Shown: positions 52,444 through 62,175, counted from the first letter of the stretch. The stretch: 64,000 nt of DNA from an uncultured Lentisphaeria bacterium (GCA_949282305.1 CASDPB010000027.1:50783-114782), one strand, 5' to 3'. Notes: generated by a model not told the origin, from the letters alone. Made by a program: numbers and translations.

Positions 52444-52896
52444 TCACATTTCAAGTCTCATGTGAAGAACAGGAAACGGATTCCCCTGCCCGTCCAGCTC
52501 GGAACGGGCATAGACCGAAAAACCGGCACGCTCATAAAATCTCCGCGCATGAGGATTCTGTTCGTTCACGTCGACACGGGAAACATTCAGTATGTCAATC
52601 GCATAAGAGATCATCTTCTTCCCGTATCCCCGCCCCCGCCACGCGGAAGCAAGAAACAGCATTTCAAGCATCCCGCCGTCTACTCCCATGAAGCCGATGA
52701 CTCCGTGCTCCTTTCCGTGGAAAAGACAGCACAGCCGCGGCACGGCCCGCAAAGCCGATGCAACCGTCGGTTTCAGATTTTCAATGTCCTGTTCGGACAG
52801 AAAATCATGAGAGGAGCGGACGGAATCCTCCCAGACCGTCAGCAGTTCGGGAATGAAGTTGTCTCTTGACCGTGAAACATCAGTGATCCGGCTCAT
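52444..52896 (-). CDS. YjaB-like GNAT N-acetyltransferase
   Basis: 150 residues. LLTVWEDSVRSSHDFLSEQDIENLKP, GVIGFMGVDGGMLEMLFLASAWRGRGYGKKM (acetyl-CoA loop), VDVNEQNPHARRFYERAGF and the end PFPVLHMRLEM follow the YjaB group closely. Cytoplasmic acetyltransferase with unknown substrate. Its start overlaps the end of the three-domain gene upstream by 17 bp, so both are co-translated. Confidence 0.88.
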   Translation of the reverse strand: MSRITDVSRSRDNFIPELLTVWEDSVRSSHDFLSEQDIENLKPTVASALRAVPRLCCLFHGKEHGVIGFMGVDGGMLEMLFLASAWRGRGYGKKMISYAIDILNVSRVDVNEQNPHARRFYERAGFSVYARSELDGQGNPFPVLHMRLEM

Positions 52897-54478
52897 TGAA
52901 ACGCTCCGTCCCCCACCATGAAGGCATCAGTTCCCCCAGTTTCACGGTATGGACGTCCGGATAGGAAACCAGTATTTCAATATCGCTGTTCCGCGGATCC
53001 AGCTGCATCAGAAACTCGCGGCATGCGCCGCAGGGCATTCCGGGAGAACCGTTTCCCATAAGACATGCCAGTTTCACAATCCGCCGCTCTCCGCCGGTAA
53101 TCATGGATGCGGCGGCGTTGCGTTCCGCACACATTCCGAGAGAACACGCCGTATCAATGCAGACACCGGCATAGACATTTCCGGCTTCCGTCAGGAGAGC
53201 CGCCGCGACGCCTCCGGCTTCAATGAAGGGGGAGACGTTCCGCGGATGAAGTTTCTCCTTCGCCGCCGTCACAAGAAAATCCCAGTCATTCTGCGTCTCC
53301 GCACAATAAATGCGGGAGGAACTCCCGAAGGGATCCGAAGAGACGCCGAGATACCTGAATCCGTATTTTTCGTAATAACCGACATGCTCGGTGCTGAGAT
53401 GAAGTTTCCGGTAGCCGAGGCGCGCGGCTTCCGTTTTCACATGAGCAATCAAACGCGCCCCGTAAGCATGTCCGCGGTATGCCTCCTCGACATAAAGGGC
53501 GCAGAGCCACGGCCAGAGATCGCCGCGCGCCGTAAAATCGCTGACAATCAATCCCGCGCCGCCGATAATCTCCCCTTTTTCATTCAGAAGCAGATACCAT
53601 TGCGGCAGGGGAGAGTCCGAATTCAGACACGCGGTCATGCAGTCCCGGTAAAGCGCCTCATTCCGCCAGCGGGCGGAAAAATACCGGATAAAACGTTCCA
53701 GCTCCCGCGGAGTCTCCCGCAAAGACAAAAATCTCAAAACACATTCCTCCATGATGCACTCCCTGAAAGTTTCCCAGTCGTTGAAATTCAAAGCAATATC
53801 GCCTATGCCGGACTCAATGTCAAGCGCGCACCGGATGAAACCGCGCCATTTTTCCGGAAGGTGCGTCAATCCCCAGAATCCGCCCTCCTGCTTGGACAGG
53901 ACTTTTCCCTCCCCCGCAAATGCCGCATAACGGCAGAGGTTCAGGATTCCCGAAGCGTCCCCGCCCCCTTCCGCGGCATTCCGGCGGATGCTGTCAAGGA
54001 AAGCCTCATACGGCACCTCGCCGAATACCCGGTCCGCCGGTGCGCCGCACAATACGACGCCTTTTCTCCTGATTACCTCTAAATATGCGGCAAGATCGGG
54101 GTCGACGCCGTTCATTTCCGCAAGATATTTCTCCGGATTCTTCCGGCAGCGCTCCCGGTGCATATCGGAATAATGAAACAGAAAAGGAACCGGATGCCGG
54201 ACACGGCGACATTCCGTTTCCAGCACGACGCTCATCTCCAGTCCCCGGGGCGGAGCGGATTCACTGAGCCGGAGAATCAGTTCCAGCAACCGCCGTTTGA
54301 TTCCGTAAGGCAAATCCTCCTTCACAACGACCAGAAAGTCAACATCGCTCTTCTCCCACCGGAAACAGCCGAACGCGACAGACCCGTGCAGATAGATTCC
54401 CGTCAGATTCTCCCCCAGCAGATGTCGGCACCCGGTCTTGATTTCCGACAGCAGACGCGAAAGCGGACCGGCATTCAT
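52880..54478 (-). CDS. three-domain fusion: aminoglycoside nucleotidyltransferase-like, GNAT acetyltransferase, cytidine deaminase-like
   Basis: 532 residues from ATG 54478 (GTG 54499 possible). Residues ~1-250: AadA/ANT-type nucleotidyltransferase with YLHGSVAFGCFRWEKSDVDF (GS and DxD metal residues at ~32-33 and 45-47) and the ANT C-terminal helix motif ILNLCRYAAF with KVLSKQEGGFWGLTHLPE. Residues ~258-383: GNAT fold (WLCALYVEEAYRGHAYGARLI, VGYYEKYGFRYLG). Residues ~395-525: cytidine/blasticidin-type deaminase with zinc ligands in MCAERNAA and MPCGACREF. All three catalytic motifs are intact. Each domain's family includes drug-modifying enzymes, so a multi-drug modification role is an attractive inference; substrates are unknown. 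Followed by a second GNAT gene. Confidence 0.88.
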   Translation of the reverse strand: MNAGPLSRLLSEIKTGCRHLLGENLTGIYLHGSVAFGCFRWEKSDVDFLVVVKEDLPYGIKRRLLELILRLSESAPPRGLEMSVVLETECRRVRHPVPFLFHYSDMHRERCRKNPEKYLAEMNGVDPDLAAYLEVIRRKGVVLCGAPADRVFGEVPYEAFLDSIRRNAAEGGGDASGILNLCRYAAFAGEGKVLSKQEGGFWGLTHLPEKWRGFIRCALDIESGIGDIALNFNDWETFRECIMEECVLRFLSLRETPRELERFIRYFSARWRNEALYRDCMTACLNSDSPLPQWYLLLNEKGEIIGGAGLIVSDFTARGDLWPWLCALYVEEAYRGHAYGARLIAHVKTEAARLGYRKLHLSTEHVGYYEKYGFRYLGVSSDPFGSSSRIYCAETQNDWDFLVTAAKEKLHPRNVSPFIEAGGVAAALLTEAGNVYAGVCIDTACSLGMCAERNAAASMITGGERRIVKLACLMGNGSPGMPCGACREFLMQLDPRNSDIEILVSYPDVHTVKLGELMPSWWGTERFNEPDH

Positions 54479-54502
54479 CACAAAACACCCCGGTTCCACC
54501 GG

Positions 54503-55123
54503 TCAGCGCAGAGAGTTGACGAGATCCACGATCTCCTGCGGGTCGGCAACCCCGGTCATCGTGATTTCGGTTCCTGCCGTTGCCGCTGTGCCGATCGCCA
54601 CATCGCCGAGCCCGAGCAGGCGCTGAAGCATTCCCTGCGACATGGTGGCGCCCCGCATGTCCTTGATCCAGATCTCATGCTGTTCCCGGGACAGCCAGCC
54701 GCTTGTGATGACTACGCGCCTGTTCGTTATCGTATATGTGGTCCGGTACATCCTGATCCATACACCGATCAGAATGATAACGCCGATCAGAAGCGCCGGG
54801 ATCAGAACAATTCCGATAATAATCTCAAACAGATAATTCAACGCCGAGGAATGCAATATCCGCAAAGTTTTCTCCGGTTCATTGCTGTCATCGGCAGGAG
54901 CGGCGGACGGAGTGGATGCAAAGGAAGACATTCTCAGTCCCGCGCCGCAGTGCGGACAGAACAGCGCCCGTCTGGAAATGCTCGCAAAACAGTCCGGACA
55001 TTCCGTCAGGTTCGGATTTCGGACTTCAAAATCATTCCCGCATACGGAACACTTCGTATGTCTGCCGGCATACGATGCTTCGACATCAACAAGCGTATTG
55101 CAGTTCGGACACCTGGCTTTCAT
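54503..55123 (-). CDS. zinc-ribbon and PH-domain membrane protein
   Basis: 206 residues from ATG 55123, GGAGAG upstream. Two zinc ribbons: CPNCNTLVD with KCSVCGNDF, then CPDCFASIS with FCPHCGAGL. A transmembrane segment at ~110-135 (IIIGIVLIPALLIGVIILIGVWI) leads into a YdbS-type bacterial PH domain (YTITNRRVVITSGWLSREQHEIWIKD). Membrane-anchored, cytoplasmic zinc part; function unknown. Ends 24 bp before the fusion gene, same strand. Confidence 0.85.
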   Translation of the reverse strand: MKARCPNCNTLVDVEASYAGRHTKCSVCGNDFEVRNPNLTECPDCFASISRRALFCPHCGAGLRMSSFASTPSAAPADDSNEPEKTLRILHSSALNYLFEIIIGIVLIPALLIGVIILIGVWIRMYRTTYTITNRRVVITSGWLSREQHEIWIKDMRGATMSQGMLQRLLGLGDVAIGTAATAGTEITMTGVADPQEIVDLVNSLR

Positions 55124-55281
55124 GGTATTCTCTCCTCTCTTTTTCCGGATACCTCCCAGCATATCATAAAAAAATCAGATAGCAAGCAGAACTCCTGAAA
55201 AACAAACTGCTTTTCAGGAAAAATGTTCAGACCTGCCGTTCCAAAGAGAACCGGGAGCTCAAACTCAGGAAAAAATGAAAA

Positions 55282-55303
55282 AGCCGGGATGTTTCACCCG
55301 GCT
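55282..55303 (-). terminator. carB terminator
   Basis: AGCCGGG (55282-55288) pairs with CCCGGCT (55297-55303); on the minus strand a TTTTTCATTTTT tract follows. Confidence 0.85.
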
Positions 55304-55329
55304 CTGAGATTCACTTCCGTCGGAACGTC

Positions 55330-58300
55330 TCAATCGTTTTCATGATATTCCTGAAGCGACTTCGGGGATGCGTCCTTGTTGTGCAGGACAGCCTGAATTC
55401 CTTTGACGGTGGCATTCGCCGCGGCGATTGTCGTCATATACGGAATCTTGTGCTGAGTCGCCATCATGCGGATGTAACTGTCGCTGGTCTTGCCCTCTCT
55501 TCCGACAGGGGTGTTGAAGATCAGGTTCAGCTGCTTGTTCTTAATCATGTCGCCGATGTTGGGGCGTCCTTCCAGCAGCTTCTTGACATAGGTGTTCGGA
55601 ATGCCGTTTTCCGTCAGGAATTTGCTGGTGCCTTCCGTCGCGAAAATCTCAAATCCGAGCTCATGAATATGCTGCGCAATCGGAAGCAGATACTTGCGCT
55701 CGCGTCTTGCCACGGAGATCAGCACCCTTCCGGTGGTCGGAAGCTTGAATCCGGCGGCTTCCTCAGCCTTGTAATAGGCAAGCCCGAAACTGTCCGCCAG
55801 CCCCATGACTTCGCCGGTCGCACGCATTTCCGGTCCGAGAACCGGGTCGACTTCCGGGAACATGTTGAACGGGAAGACAGCTTCCTTCACGCCGTAGAAA
55901 CCGTCGCATGCGACCTTGATCGTGCCAAGTTCCCCGAGCTTCTTTCCAAGCATGAGCTGCGTTGCCAGTTTCGCAAGCGGAACGCCCGTGACTTTGGAAA
56001 TCACCGGCACCGTTCTGGACGCGCGCGGATTCGCCTCGATGATATAGACCTTGTCCTCGCAGATCGCATACTGGACGTTCATGATGCCCATGACCTTGAA
56101 ATCCAGCGCAATCGCCGCGGTGTATCTGCGGATCGTCTCCTGATGCTTCTCGGGAATCGTGACCGGCGGAATCGCGCAGGCGGAATCGCCGGAGTGAATG
56201 CCCGCGAGTTCGATATGCTCCATGATTGAAGCGACAAACGTATCGGTGCCGTCGGAAATCGCATCGACTTCGCATTCGATGGCATTGTCGAGGAACCGGT
56301 CGATCAGCATCGGGAATTCGGGGCTGACCTGAAGCGACTCCACCGCGTATTTCTTCAGCATCTCCTCGTCGTAGATCACCTCCATGCCGCGTCCGCCGAG
56401 AACGAACGAAGGACGCACCATCACGGGATATCCGATCTTCGCGGCAAGCGCGACAGCCTGATCGAGAGAACGGGCGCACCCGCTTTCCGGCTGGGGAATG
56501 CCCAGCTTAATCATGCGCTCACGGAAATATTCGCGGTCTTCGGCAAGACGGATTCCCTCCGGCTGCGTGCCGATGATGTTCACGCCGTTGTCCTTAAGCT
56601 CCTGCGCGAGATTCAGCGGAGTCTGACCGCCGAACTGGACAATCACGCCGTCCGGCTTTTCCTTTTCATAGATGGCAAGCACATCCTCGACGGTCAGCGG
56701 CTCGAAATAAAGTTTGTTGCTGGTGTCGTAGTCCGTGGAAACCGTTTCCGGATTGCAGTTGACCATGATGGATTCATAATCATTGTCGCGCAGAGTGAAC
56801 GCGGCATGGACGCAGGTATAGTCGAATTCGATTCCCTGTCCGATCCGGTTCGGGCCGCCGCCGAGCACCATGATCTTGCGGTGCCTGGAAACAGGAACAT
56901 CGTCCTGCGCTTCCAGAGCGTAAGTGGAATAGTAATAGGCGGCATTTTCAACGCCGCTGACCTTGAGTTCCTGGAACTTGGCATACATTCCCATGGCCCT
57001 GCGGCGCTCGCGGACGTCTTTTTCCGTCGTGTTGAAGAGTTTGGCAAGGTACTTGTCGGAGAAGCCGAACAGCTTGGCTTTCCTCAGCAGTTCGTCGGGA
57101 AGACTCGGGAACGCATATTTGGAAAGTTCGATTTCGCAGTCCGCGATCTCGCGCATCTGCTCAATGAAATAAGGCGTGATGGAAGTCATTTTGATGATCT
57201 CCTCCACGCTCATTCCCTTGAGCATCGCCTCATAGATCAGGAAGAAACGTTCATTGGTCGGGCTGACCAGACGCGCCTTGAGTTCATCAAGGGAAAGAGC
57301 CTGGAACTTCTTGACCTGCCCGAGCCCGGAACGGCCGATCTCAAGGGAACGGATCGCCTTCTGGAATGCCTCTTTGAAGTTCTTGCCGATGGACATCACC
57401 TCGCCGACCGCCTTCATCTGCGTGCCGAGAGTCGTCTTCGCCTGCGGGAACTTCTCAAACGCCCAGCGAGCGAATTTCACGACGACGTAATCTCCATAGG
57501 GCTCGTATTTTTCAAGCGTTCCCTTGCGCCAGTAGGGAATTTCGTCCAGCGTCATGCCCGTGGCAAGAAGCGTGGAGACATGGGCAATCGGGAAACCGGT
57601 CGCCTTGGAGGCAAGCGCGGAAGAACGGGAAGTTCTGGGATTGATTTCGATCACGACAATCCGGTTGTCTTCGCGGTTGTGCGCGAACTGGACATTGGTT
57701 CCGCCGGTCACGCCTACCGCATCCACAATCCGGTAGGCATAGTCCTGCAGACGCTCCTGAACTTCCTTCGGAACTGTCAGCATCGGGGCGACGCAGAAAC
57801 TGTCGCCGGTATGCACGCCCATCGGGTCGACGTTCTCAATGAAACAGACGGTGATCTTCTGTCCCTTGGCGTCGCGGACGACCTCCAGTTCCAGCTCCTC
57901 CCAGCCGAGCACGCACTCTTCCACGAGCACCTGCCCGATCAGGCTGGCGGCAAGTCCGCGCGTCATGACCTGGCGGAGCTCCTCGACGTTGTAGACGATG
58001 CCGCCGCCGGTTCCGCCCATCGTATAGGCGGGGCGGAGCACCACGGGATAACCGAGTTTGTTTGCAATCGCCTCCGCTTCCTCCACAGAATAGGACGGTT
58101 CGGAATGCGGGACGGGCACCCCGAGGGCGGCCATGGTCTTTTTGAATTCAATGCGGTCTTCCCCGCGTTTGATTGCGTCGAGATCGACGCCGATCACCTT
58201 GACATTGTATTTGGCAAGGATGCCTTTTTCATGAAGTTCGGAGGAAAGGTTGAGTGCAGTCTGCCCGCCGAGGTTCGGCAGAAGCGCATCGGGCTTTTCC

Positions 58301-58539
58301 TTTGCAATGATCTGTTCGAGGCGCTGAGCAGTGAGAGGCTCGATATAAGTGTGATCCGCCATACCCGGGTCCGTCATGATGGTGGCGGGATTGGAGTTGA
58401 CCAGAACGATCTCGTAACCTGCCCCCCTCAACGCCTTGCATGCCTGGGTACCCGAATAGTCGAATTCACATGCCTGCCCGATAATGATCGGACCGGAACC
58501 GATGATCAGGATTTTTCTGATGTCCGTGCGTTTTGTCAT
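55330..58539 (-). CDS. carB: carbamoyl-phosphate synthase large subunit
   Basis: 1069 residues, full length. Two homologous ATP-grasp halves: IIGSGPIIIGQACEFDYSGTQ with RPAYTMGGTGGGIVYN, and VLGGGPNRIGQGIEFDY with RPSFVLGGRGMEVIY; the C-terminal allosteric domain is KYLLPIAQHIHELGFEIFATEGTSKFL. Uses ammonia from the CarA glutaminase, bicarbonate and two ATP to make carbamoyl phosphate for arginine and pyrimidines. carA is not within this window. Confidence 0.98.
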   Translation of the reverse strand: MTKRTDIRKILIIGSGPIIIGQACEFDYSGTQACKALRGAGYEIVLVNSNPATIMTDPGMADHTYIEPLTAQRLEQIIAKEKPDALLPNLGGQTALNLSSELHEKGILAKYNVKVIGVDLDAIKRGEDRIEFKKTMAALGVPVPHSEPSYSVEEAEAIANKLGYPVVLRPAYTMGGTGGGIVYNVEELRQVMTRGLAASLIGQVLVEECVLGWEELELEVVRDAKGQKITVCFIENVDPMGVHTGDSFCVAPMLTVPKEVQERLQDYAYRIVDAVGVTGGTNVQFAHNREDNRIVVIEINPRTSRSSALASKATGFPIAHVSTLLATGMTLDEIPYWRKGTLEKYEPYGDYVVVKFARWAFEKFPQAKTTLGTQMKAVGEVMSIGKNFKEAFQKAIRSLEIGRSGLGQVKKFQALSLDELKARLVSPTNERFFLIYEAMLKGMSVEEIIKMTSITPYFIEQMREIADCEIELSKYAFPSLPDELLRKAKLFGFSDKYLAKLFNTTEKDVRERRRAMGMYAKFQELKVSGVENAAYYYSTYALEAQDDVPVSRHRKIMVLGGGPNRIGQGIEFDYTCVHAAFTLRDNDYESIMVNCNPETVSTDYDTSNKLYFEPLTVEDVLAIYEKEKPDGVIVQFGGQTPLNLAQELKDNGVNIIGTQPEGIRLAEDREYFRERMIKLGIPQPESGCARSLDQAVALAAKIGYPVMVRPSFVLGGRGMEVIYDEEMLKKYAVESLQVSPEFPMLIDRFLDNAIECEVDAISDGTDTFVASIMEHIELAGIHSGDSACAIPPVTIPEKHQETIRRYTAAIALDFKVMGIMNVQYAICEDKVYIIEANPRASRTVPVISKVTGVPLAKLATQLMLGKKLGELGTIKVACDGFYGVKEAVFPFNMFPEVDPVLGPEMRATGEVMGLADSFGLAYYKAEEAAGFKLPTTGRVLISVARRERKYLLPIAQHIHELGFEIFATEGTSKFLTENGIPNTYVKKLLEGRPNIGDMIKNKQLNLIFNTPVGREGKTSDSYIRMMATQHKIPYMTTIAAANATVKGIQAVLHNKDASPKSLQEYHEND

Positions 58540-58789
58540 CTGCTTGACTGCATCCTTTCTCTCTCAATATATCTTTTGTCTGAAATAATGGCATAAACAA
58601 AATATGATAATATCGCCTCGGAACGGCAATTTTTCAAGTTTTCCGCCCATGTTTTTATCATAAAAATATCCTGTTGAACCGGAAGCGGTACAGACGGATT
58701 TTCCGAACAGAAGCCTTTTCCTGCTGGTAAATCGCAATTTCTGATGTATATTTCTTTCAGAATGTTTATTTGGAAGGATTCTGACAGAT

Positions 58790-59761
58790 ATGGCACATAC
58801 GAAAAAAAATAAAAATGTATTTCTGATGGAAGTGGAATACCGCCTGTTTCTCCTGATTCCGCTTCTGATCCGCGCCCTGAGCCTGAAACAGGCGTATGCT
58901 TTGGCAAAAATCTGCGCCTGCATCTTTTACCTGGTGGATTTCAAGCACCGCAACCGCGCCATTGCCCATATTCTCCACAGCGGAATACGGACCACGCTTC
59001 CCGAAGCGAAAGAGCTCGCAAAGGCAAATTTCCTCCACATGCTGAAAGTCTTCATCGAAGTCGTGAAATGCGATCAGATCGTCACGCCGGAAAATTATCA
59101 CGAATATTTCAGCCATGATTCGGAGGATTCCGAATTCGCCAGGATGATGGATCCGGAACACCCCGTCACAGCAATTCTGGCGTCGGCTCATCTCGGCAAC
59201 TGGGAACTCGCCGGCAATATCTATACTCTGATGTCCGGTCAGAATCTCTGTTCCATCATGCGCCCGCTGGCAAATCAGAAACTGGGGGAGTATTTCTACT
59301 CGCACCGCATGAGCAAAAAGCATACGACCGTCTCCAAGGAAAAGGGAATCCGCCCGCTGCTCGCCGCACTGAACAGGGGAGATTCCATCGCCATTGTCTC
59401 CGACCAGCATGCCAGCAGCCGGGAGGGAGTTGAAATCACCACTTTCGGGCATCCGGCACGGGCGCACATGTCCGTCGCCCTGCTTCATTTGAAGACCGGC
59501 TATCCGATTCTGCCGGTTCTCGCAATCCGCATGGACGACAATTTCCACTTCAAAATGACCGGAGCCGCTCCGATCCGTTACAAACCGACCGGAGACAAGG
59601 AACATGACGTCAAGGAAATCACCCAGCTCTACACCAATGCGTTTGAGGAGCTGATCCGCAAATACCCGGATCAGTGGCTCTGGGCACACCGCCGCTGGCT
59701 CGACTGCAACAGAAACTATCAGAAAAAGGATGATGCAAATGATAAAGAAACCGGTCACTGA
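58790..59761 (+). CDS. LpxL/HtrB-type lipid A acyltransferase
   Basis: 323 residues. N-terminal membrane segment (FLLIPLLIRALSLKQAYALAKICACIF). The acyltransferase motif HLGNWE (HxxxxE) sits in ILASAHLGNWELAGN; later SDQHASSREGVEITTFG and WLWAHRRW complete the family pattern. Adds a secondary acyl chain to Kdo-lipid A precursors at the inner membrane, which supports an LPS-bearing envelope. Overlaps the rpe start. Confidence 0.9.
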   Translation: MAHTKKNKNVFLMEVEYRLFLLIPLLIRALSLKQAYALAKICACIFYLVDFKHRNRAIAHILHSGIRTTLPEAKELAKANFLHMLKVFIEVVKCDQIVTPENYHEYFSHDSEDSEFARMMDPEHPVTAILASAHLGNWELAGNIYTLMSGQNLCSIMRPLANQKLGEYFYSHRMSKKHTTVSKEKGIRPLLAALNRGDSIAIVSDQHASSREGVEITTFGHPARAHMSVALLHLKTGYPILPVLAIRMDDNFHFKMTGAAPIRYKPTGDKEHDVKEITQLYTNAFEELIRKYPDQWLWAHRRWLDCNRNYQKKDDANDKETGH

Positions 59762-60446
59762 CTTCGATTCGCGCAGGCTTCTGGTATCCCCGTCCCTGCT
59801 TGCCGCCGACTTTGCCAATCTTTCCAGTGAGATCAAACGGGTGGAAACGGCCGGCGCCGATCTGCTGCATCTCGACATCATGGACGGGCATTTCGTCCCG
59901 AACCTTACCATGGGACCGCCGGTCGTCGCGGCAATCCGGAAACATTCCATGCTGACATTCGACACCCATCTGATGATTACCAATCCGATCCAATATGTCA
60001 AGCCTTTTTCCAAAGCCGGTGCGGACCATATCACATTCCACCTTGAATCTGACGACAATCCGAATGAAACAATCAGGGCAATCCGCGAAGAGGGCTGCTC
60101 CGCGGGAATTTCCATCAAGCCAGCGACTCCGGCATCCGCACTCGTCAACTACATCGACAAAATTGATCTTGTCCTTGTCATGACGGTCGAACCGGGATTC
60201 GGCGGACAGTCGTTCATGGCGGACATGATTCCGAAAGTCGCGGAAATCCGCGAACTGGCGGAAAGGCTCAACCCAAGGCTTCATATCGAAGTGGACGGCG
60301 GAATCGACGGCGAAACCGTCAGGCAGATCGTCCCCGCAGGTGCCAACATGGTGGTTGCCGGAACCGCGGTCTTCCGTGCCGAAGACGGTGCCCAGGCGGC
60401 GATCGAGCGTCTGCACAACGCACAGAAGCTGCTGCCGGTTCACTGA
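59739..60446 (+). CDS. rpe: ribulose-phosphate 3-epimerase
   Basis: 235 residues from ATG 59739; two earlier ATGs at 59730 and 59733 lie inside the ribosome site AAAAAGGATG. Interconverts ribulose- and xylulose-5-phosphate. LLVSPSLLAADFANL, HLDIMDGHFVPNLTMGP, FDTHLMI, VMTVEPGFGGQSF and EVDGGID include the metal and catalytic residues. Starts 23 bp inside the acyltransferase gene. Confidence 0.97.
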   Translation: MIKKPVTDFDSRRLLVSPSLLAADFANLSSEIKRVETAGADLLHLDIMDGHFVPNLTMGPPVVAAIRKHSMLTFDTHLMITNPIQYVKPFSKAGADHITFHLESDDNPNETIRAIREEGCSAGISIKPATPASALVNYIDKIDLVLVMTVEPGFGGQSFMADMIPKVAEIRELAERLNPRLHIEVDGGIDGETVRQIVPAGANMVVAGTAVFRAEDGAQAAIERLHNAQKLLPVH

Positions 60447-60453
60447 TTTTTCC

Positions 60454-62175
60454 ATGAAGCATCTCTATTTTTTCAGAGACTATCTGACGGACCGTTACGG
60501 AAAGGCGCTCCAGCGGATTCCGTTCGATCTGGGATTGTCCTGTCCGCACAGGAAGCCGGACGGTTCCGGCGGATGCGCCTTCTGTGCGGAAAACGGTTCC
60601 GCCGCACGCCACCTCTCCCCGGACATGAGCATAGCGAAACAGGCGGAGCGCGGCATCCGTTATGTCAGGGAACGTTACGGGGCGGAAGCACCTTACCTCG
60701 CCTATTTCCAGTCTTTCACCAACACCTACGCGGACATTGCGACGTTGAAGCGCCTTTATGAAGAGGCGCTGTCCACCGCGGATTACGGCATCGTCATCAT
60801 CGCGACACGCCCGGACTGCCTGAGTGAAGAATGTGTGGAATACCTCGCCTCCCTGAAAAACAGATACGAGGTCTGGGTGGAACTCGGAGTTCAGAGCGCC
60901 AATGACGCCACACTGAAAAAAATCAACCGCGGACACGATTTCGCCGCCGTGGAGGATGCCGTGAAACGGCTCGATGCACGCGGTATCAAGGTCGCCGCCC
61001 ACGTGATCCTCGGACTTCCCGGCGAAGACCGCAAAGACTGTCTTGCGACGGCGGAAAAGATCGCCGCCCTCCCCTTTTCCGGCATCAAGGCACATAACCT
61101 GCTGATCCTGAAAGGAACTCCGATGGCGCGGATGCTCAACGACGGAGAAGCGACGCCGCTCAACGAATACGAATATGCCGACATTCTTGCGGACTTCCTT
61201 CTGCTCCTGCCGGAAAAAACGGTCGTGATGCGTCTCAGCGCCGAGGCGGAACCTTCGGAAGTGATCGCGCCGAAATGGTGGATGAAGAAAGGGCAGTTCC
61301 TTGAAATGTTCCGGCAGCTGTTCCGGGAACGGTCGGAAGGAAAGGAAAATGGAATCCGCGCAGTCAGGACGGAGGACGGTTCCTATACGCTGTATCATCC
61401 GGAATACCGCCAGCATTTCCACAGCGTCGCGGGAGCGCGGGCGGAATCATGGAGGAAATACATCGAACCGTGCCGGATCGAAGAACGCCTGAAAGCGGGA
61501 GACGACGTCGCGGTTCTTGACATCGGTTTCGGCATGGGCTACAATGTCGCCGCGCTTGCCGAACTCGCGGAACGGACGGCGAAAGGCAGGATTCGCGCTG
61601 TTTCCCTGGAAATGGACCGCAATACGCTCAGGAATGCGCTCCTGCTGCCGGACTTTCCGCGAAAGGATGTTCTGGAAGCGCTCTCCGGCGGAGACTGCTA
61701 CCGGAGTCCCCGCGCGGAAATCACCATCGCATGGGGCGATGCACGGCAGTATGTCTTGAATACACAGGAAAAATTCGATTTTCTGTTTCTCGACGCCTTC
61801 TCTCCGGACAAGAATCCGGAACTCTGGACCTTTGAATTCATCGCCTCGCTGAAACGGCTTCTGAATCCCCGCGGCTGCCTCGCGACATATTCCTCGGCAT
61901 ATCCGTTTCTCGGAGCACTGCACCTGAACGGATTCCATATTTTTGAATCCGCTCCGTTCGGCAGAAAACGCGGCGGCACGGTCGCCTCGCTGTCATTGCT
62001 GGAACACCTGCCGCCTCTGCGGGAAAAAGAGTTCCTGATCGCCACGAAATCCACGGCGGGAACCCCTTATCATGATCCCGCGCACACTTGGACACGCCGG
62101 GAAATTCTGGAAGACCACGCCCGAAGAATCGCGGAACGCCGCGCCGCCGGCATCCCGAAATGGTACAAAGGATAA
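60454..62175 (+). CDS. radical SAM (YtqA/YhcC, TIGR01212-type) - MnmC2-type methyltransferase fusion
   Basis: 573 residues from ATG 60454. Residues ~1-300: radical SAM protein of the YhcC/YtqA group, starting DYLTDRYGKALQRIPFDLG, with the 4Fe-4S cysteines in SCPHRKPDGSGGCAFC, then YFQSFTNTYA, VELGVQSAND and HVILGLPGED. Residues ~340-560: SAM methyltransferase of the DUF752/MnmC2 type: LDIGFGMGYNVAAL (SAM loop), FLFLDAFSPDKNPELWT and PFGRKRGG. YtqA-type proteins (MnmL) and MnmC2/MnmM methyltransferases both act late in making mnm5U at tRNA position 34, so the fusion probably catalyses two successive steps. Eight bases after rpe, likely same operon. Confidence 0.88.
   Translation: MKHLYFFRDYLTDRYGKALQRIPFDLGLSCPHRKPDGSGGCAFCAENGSAARHLSPDMSIAKQAERGIRYVRERYGAEAPYLAYFQSFTNTYADIATLKRLYEEALSTADYGIVIIATRPDCLSEECVEYLASLKNRYEVWVELGVQSANDATLKKINRGHDFAAVEDAVKRLDARGIKVAAHVILGLPGEDRKDCLATAEKIAALPFSGIKAHNLLILKGTPMARMLNDGEATPLNEYEYADILADFLLLLPEKTVVMRLSAEAEPSEVIAPKWWMKKGQFLEMFRQLFRERSEGKENGIRAVRTEDGSYTLYHPEYRQHFHSVAGARAESWRKYIEPCRIEERLKAGDDVAVLDIGFGMGYNVAALAELAERTAKGRIRAVSLEMDRNTLRNALLLPDFPRKDVLEALSGGDCYRSPRAEITIAWGDARQYVLNTQEKFDFLFLDAFSPDKNPELWTFEFIASLKRLLNPRGCLATYSSAYPFLGALHLNGFHIFESAPFGRKRGGTVASLSLLEHLPPLREKEFLIATKSTAGTPYHDPAHTWTRREILEDHARRIAERRAAGIPKWYKG

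Noticed and set aside
56806..58596. 596-residue plus frame opposite carB
   Set aside because: Antisense shadow created by codon bias in carB.
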